DNA from: Scybalousia_A sp964639765 | Lineage (GTDB): Bacteria > Bacteroidota > Bacteroidia > Bacteroidales > P3 | Reading direction: 5' to 3' | Length of the DNA stretch: 52,983 nucleotides | Assembly: GCA_964639765.1 (NCBI GenBank) | Contig: CAZXEN010000015.1 | Coordinates: 1-52,983, forward strand | Shown: positions 51,468 through 52,983 of the stretch, one piece after another | Layout: each line of letters opens with the position of its first letter | Numbering within the stretch: the stretch's first letter is position 1 | Translations under genes and position numbers: made by a program | Notes under the pieces: generated by a model | Seen by the model: the letters and a program-made list of their open reading frames with translations, nothing else | Database searches by the model: none | What the model was told of the DNA's origin: nothing

Positions 51468-52826
51468 ATGAATGAAGAACGAGCTTTAAGACTGGGACGA
51501 GAAAAAATAGGAAAGCTTTTGCGCCAGTTTGCTATTCCTGCCATTGCTGCAATGATTGCTTCGTCATTATACAATATTGTTGATGGTATTTTTATCGGGA
51601 ACTTGGGACCATATGCTATTGCCGGTGTAGGAATTACTTCTCCTTTTATGAACCTTGCGGCTGCTTTCGGCAGTTTGGTTGGCGTAGGTGCAAGTGTGCT
51701 TTGCTCCATCTATCTTGGAGAAAAGAACTATGACAAAGCAAGACAGACTCTTTGCAATGTAGTTATTCTAAATCTTATTATGGGTTCTTTGTTTTCTATT
51801 GCAGGACTTTTGTTCTTGGAACCTATACTTTTGTTCTTTGGTGCAAGCGAACAGACTCTTCCGTTTGCAAAAGAGTATATGACCGTTATTCTTTTGGGAA
51901 ATGTTTTTACACACATGTATCTGGGATTGAACAGCATCTTCCGTGTAAGCGGTTATCCAAATACTGCAATGTATATCACCTTTGTTTCTGTTCTTATCAA
52001 TATTGTTCTTGCTCCTGTGTTTATCTTTGTTTTCAATATGGGTGTTGCTGGTGCTGGATTGGCAACCGTTGTAGCGCAGGTTCTTTGTTGTCTTGTACAG
52101 TTCTATCTCTTTCTTCGTAGAGACAGGGTCGTCTATATGGAGAAAGACAAATTCAAACTTGACAAGACAATAATCAAACGTTCGTTTTCCATAGGTTCGC
52201 CTAATTTCTCCATAAATGCTGCCGGTTGTTTTGTTGTCGTGCTTCAGAACTACAACCTTTTGAAATATGGAGGGGATTTGTATGTGGGTGCTTTCTCCAT
52301 TATCAACCGTATTTCCTTTTTGTTTTTTATGGTAGTTCTGGGATTTTCCCAAGGAATGCAACCTATTGTAGCATATAACTATGGTGCCAGGAACTATAAA
52401 CGAATATGGGACACTTTTTATCTTACGGTCAAATGTGCTTTGTTGATAACCACGGCAGGATTTCTTACGTGTGAGTTGTTTCCTTATCAGATTACACGTC
52501 TTTTTGCTTCAGGAAATTCAGCAATGGACACTAAACTTGTAGAGATAACAATAGATGGTTTCAGAAAGAATATGTGTTTTTTCTGGGCAGTAGGTTTTGC
52601 TGTCATAGGAACCAACTTCTTTGCTTCCATGGGACAATCAAAGAAAGCACTTTTTCTTTCCCTTACCCGTCAAATCATCTTTCTTATCCCCATTCTTTTG
52701 TTTTTGCCGTCTGTTATAGGAACTGATGGAGTATGGTTTGCCACTCCTATAGCGGATTTTCTTTCTGTGTGCTGCACAATATACCTTATCTGGCGAGAAC
52801 GCAGGCTTCACACAAAACTTATATGA
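51468..52826 (+). CDS. MATE family efflux transporter
   Basis: The 452-residue protein has twelve predicted membrane helices in two six-helix halves. It starts with EERALRLGREKIGKLLRQFAIPAIAAM, has the conserved SLYNIVDGIFIGNLG in helix one to two, and NFSINAAGCFVVVLQN / FSQGMQPIVAYNYGARNYKR in the second half. These place it in the DinF/NorM-like MATE superfamily, close to the MepA-like group, which exports cationic drugs or metabolites by ion antiport. The ATG at 51468 is preferred to the TTG at 51432 within the promoter. The 157 bases after its stop show no gene or strong terminator. Confidence 0.92.
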   Translation: MNEERALRLGREKIGKLLRQFAIPAIAAMIASSLYNIVDGIFIGNLGPYAIAGVGITSPFMNLAAAFGSLVGVGASVLCSIYLGEKNYDKARQTLCNVVILNLIMGSLFSIAGLLFLEPILLFFGASEQTLPFAKEYMTVILLGNVFTHMYLGLNSIFRVSGYPNTAMYITFVSVLINIVLAPVFIFVFNMGVAGAGLATVVAQVLCCLVQFYLFLRRDRVVYMEKDKFKLDKTIIKRSFSIGSPNFSINAAGCFVVVLQNYNLLKYGGDLYVGAFSIINRISFLFFMVVLGFSQGMQPIVAYNYGARNYKRIWDTFYLTVKCALLITTAGFLTCELFPYQITRLFASGNSAMDTKLVEITIDGFRKNMCFFWAVGFAVIGTNFFASMGQSKKALFLSLTRQIIFLIPILLFLPSVIGTDGVWFATPIADFLSVCCTIYLIWRERRLHTKLI

Positions 52827-52983
52827 AAAAGAAGGAAAAATATTTATCCTTTCCCGTACTATTCTTTATCCATATCATATATAAGGAGTAAAAAATAAAT
52901 GGGACTTCTCGGTTCATATGAACTTTGTTTCAGGTAAAGTGAAATCTGCACACAAAGATTTTAGTAATTCTAAGCTATATATA

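Noticed and set aside
51768..52361. 197-codon minus-strand frame
   Set aside because: Antisense to the MATE transporter; composition is that of a shadow frame.
1..52983. tRNA genes, CRISPR arrays, insertion sequences, prophage
   Set aside because: I looked for cloverleaf arms, regular spaced repeats and transposase or integrase motifs and saw none. Scanning by eye can miss a tRNA; tRNAscan-SE would settle it.

Overview
The window is AT-rich chromosomal DNA from a member of the Bacteroidota, most likely a Bacteroidales-type anaerobe. This rests on four observations. Type IX secretion (T9SS) genes are present: PorZ, a T9SS-sorted leucine-rich-repeat protein and two GldN-like proteins. Families typical of the phylum are present: HU-CCDC81/SPOR protein, DUF4293, SDR-type threonine dehydrogenase and the short arginine decarboxylase. 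Shine-Dalgarno sequences are generally absent. The -7 promoter box of this phylum, TAnnTTTG, recurs, often exactly 19 nt after TTTG. No tRNA, rRNA, CRISPR array, integrase or transposase was seen. The first gene (M16 peptidase) runs off the left edge.

Layout. 1-4169 (-): deoxynucleoside kinase, kdsB, HU/SPOR protein and M16 peptidase form one operon. 4300-6089 (+): an unknown two-helix membrane protein and a predicted barrel protein. 6193-10803 (-): leuS, then the threonine dehydrogenase/DUF4293 pair. 10990-16410 (+): an orphan AT-rich membrane protein, C69 dipeptidase, ispH, recF and a DciA-like DUF721 gene, followed by a metal permease with a fused HMA domain (16433-17677). 17813-23491 (+): HAD phosphatase, MORN/YwqK protein, prfA, porZ and recO are tightly packed. 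23816-27354 (-): glmS, a small barrel protein and an HD phosphohydrolase. 27628-29784 (+): methylmalonyl-CoA mutase large subunit without its partner. 30093-33137 (-): a small secreted protein, then an operon of two tandem GldN-like paralogues and a SpoU methyltransferase. 33344-34741 (+): arginine decarboxylase. 34757-37941 (-): glycosyltransferase plus a helix-hairpin-helix/barrel fusion. 38049-39542 (+): a degenerate M28 peptidase-like domain fused to a barrel. 39706-41899 (-): a tiny tail-anchored secreted protein and the T9SS-sorted LRR protein. 41900-42400: a structured intergenic region. 42401-46133 (-): fabD and gcvP. 46296-47474 (+): a porin. 47475-50811 (-): murB, an unknown gene, DUF2156 and GNAT. 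50908-52826 (+): a lone citX and a MATE transporter.

Most genes are housekeeping: envelope precursors (kdsB, glmS, murB, fabD, ispH), translation (leuS, prfA, SpoU), repair (recF, recO), and amino-acid, propionate and polyamine metabolism. The less explained material is the gene-free region 41900-42400 (consensus minus-strand promoter, nested inverted repeats, a 12-nt word repeated in both orientations), the repeat cluster at 29935-30020, the GldN-like pair, the pseudo-peptidase/barrel fusion, the 80-residue tail protein, and a 13-nt leader motif shared by two minus-strand genes. No complete new multi-gene system could be established from sequence alone.
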